DNA from: an uncultured Clostridia bacterium
Lineage (GTDB): Bacteria > Bacillota > Clostridia > Oscillospirales > Oscillospiraceae
Assembly (NCBI GenBank): GCA_937907975.1
Contig: CALEQS010000108.1
Coordinates: forward strand, 1-6,026
DNA length: 6,026 nt
Direction of reading: 5' to 3'
Every line of letters starts with the position of its first letter. Positions within the stretch are counted from its first letter, which is position 1. Positions 5,445 through 6,026 of this stretch are shown here, piece by piece. The position numbers and the translations under genes were made by a program. Under the pieces are notes generated by a model, which did no database searches, was not told where the DNA came from, and saw only the letters and a list, made by a program, of their open reading frames with translations.

Positions 5445-6026
5445 TCAGTAGTTGGCCTGGAAGGTCAGCGTACCGTCCACAGCCTTGGTGACGACGACGG
5501 TCTTATCAGGCACATGGTTGTCAGCCGTGTAGCTGATGGTGCCGGTAACGCACTGCAGATCGGTGATCTGCTCCAAGTTGCTACGGATATTGGCGGCGGT
5601 CACGTCGTCGCCGCACATCTCGATGGCCTTGAAGATGACCTGAGCGGAGTCATAGCCCAGAGCTGCGAAAGCGTTCTCAGGTGCGGAGCCATACTCCTCG
5701 GTGTAAGCGGAGATGAAGTTCTGGACCACATCGCTCTTATCATCGGCGGAGTAGTGCGTGCAGACATAAATGTCCTGGTTGGCCAGATCGCCGGCCACGC
5801 CCCACAGATCGGTATCCCAGCCGTCGCCGGAGATCATGGGAGCGGTGATGCCTGCGCCGCGGAACTGCTCGATCACAGTGGAGGCATCGTCGGGGCCGGT
5901 GGCCATGAACATGACATCGGCCTCACTATTGGACTGATAACGGGCGATCTGAGCGGAGAAATCATAGTCGCCGGAGCTGAAGTTATCGGTCAGGATGACC
6001 TTGCCGCCCAGCTCCTCAAACTTCTG
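5445..6026 (-). CDS. ABC transporter substrate-binding protein, branched-chain amino acid (LivJ-like) type, C-terminal part
   Basis: An open frame enters from the right edge and gives 193 residues to the stop at 5445. It matches the C-terminal half of a type I periplasmic binding protein (Peripla_BP_6 / LivJ group). Landmarks are KVILTDNFSSGDYDFSAQI at the edge, ADVMFMATGPDDASTVIEQF, PMISGDGWDTD, NAFAALGYDSAQVIFKAIE, and the final strand VVVTKAVDGTLTFQANY. Whole proteins of this type are about 380-400 residues with a lipoprotein signal, so the missing half and the signal lie outside the window. It would sit on the outer face of the membrane and deliver an amino acid, amide or similar ligand to an ABC permease, whose genes are not in the window. 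The ATG at 5912 is internal and not a real start. The next gene on the same strand is a creatininase-family hydrolase, a possible use for the imported ligand. Confidence 0.9.
   Translation of the reverse strand, partial: QKFEELGGKVILTDNFSSGDYDFSAQIARYQSNSEADVMFMATGPDDASTVIEQFRGAGITAPMISGDGWDTDLWGVAGDLANQDIYVCTHYSADDKSDVVQNFISAYTEEYGSAPENAFAALGYDSAQVIFKAIEMCGDDVTAANIRSNLEQITDLQCVTGTISYTADNHVPDKTVVVTKAVDGTLTFQANY

Overview
The window looks like chromosomal DNA from an anaerobic Firmicute, most likely a gut clostridium of the Oscillospiraceae type. This is inferred from three things: GC-rich coding regions with AT-rich gaps, strong purine-rich ribosome binding sites, and the gene content (cobalamin-independent methionine-synthase-like protein, SLC13-type permease, branched-chain-amino-acid-type binding protein, FadR-type GntR regulator). 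No marker fixes the species.

Left block (1-2893, + strand): a possible terminator of an upstream gene (10-30) is followed by a good sigma-A promoter (132-160). Next comes a 371-residue MetE-C-like (YxjG/YxjH-type) methyltransferase (220-1335), a 16-bp perfect hairpin terminator or attenuator (1383-1432), and an SLC13/DASS-family permease (1463-2893). No promoter is evident between the hairpin and the permease, so the permease probably depends on readthrough.

Middle (2894-3877): mostly non-coding or decayed. A DJ-1/PfpI gene on the - strand (2922-3312) is broken by two one-base frameshifts and has lost its C-terminal third next to the permease stop. Further right is a compact - strand transcription unit (about 3748 to 3520). 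It has a perfect -10 box, a strong Shine-Dalgarno and a hairpin terminator, and may encode a small hydrophobic peptide or be a small RNA. A + strand promoter-like element overlapped by a dyad (3429-3458) points into the 3' end of that unit.

Right block (3821-6026, - strand, read right to left): the C-terminal part of an extracellular solute-binding protein of an ABC importer (5445-6026, running off the window) is followed by a hairpin (5394-5424), a creatininase-family metallohydrolase (4568-5329), a GntR/FCD regulator 33 bases downstream (3878-4534), and a perfect 15-bp hairpin terminator (3821-3864). The likely logic is uptake of a small amide-containing or cyclic compound, its hydrolysis in the cytoplasm, and ligand-responsive control by the GntR protein. 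The actual substrate cannot be read from the sequence.

No insertion sequence, CRISPR array, tRNA, rRNA or recognisable riboswitch was seen. The two gene blocks converge on the decayed region in the middle.
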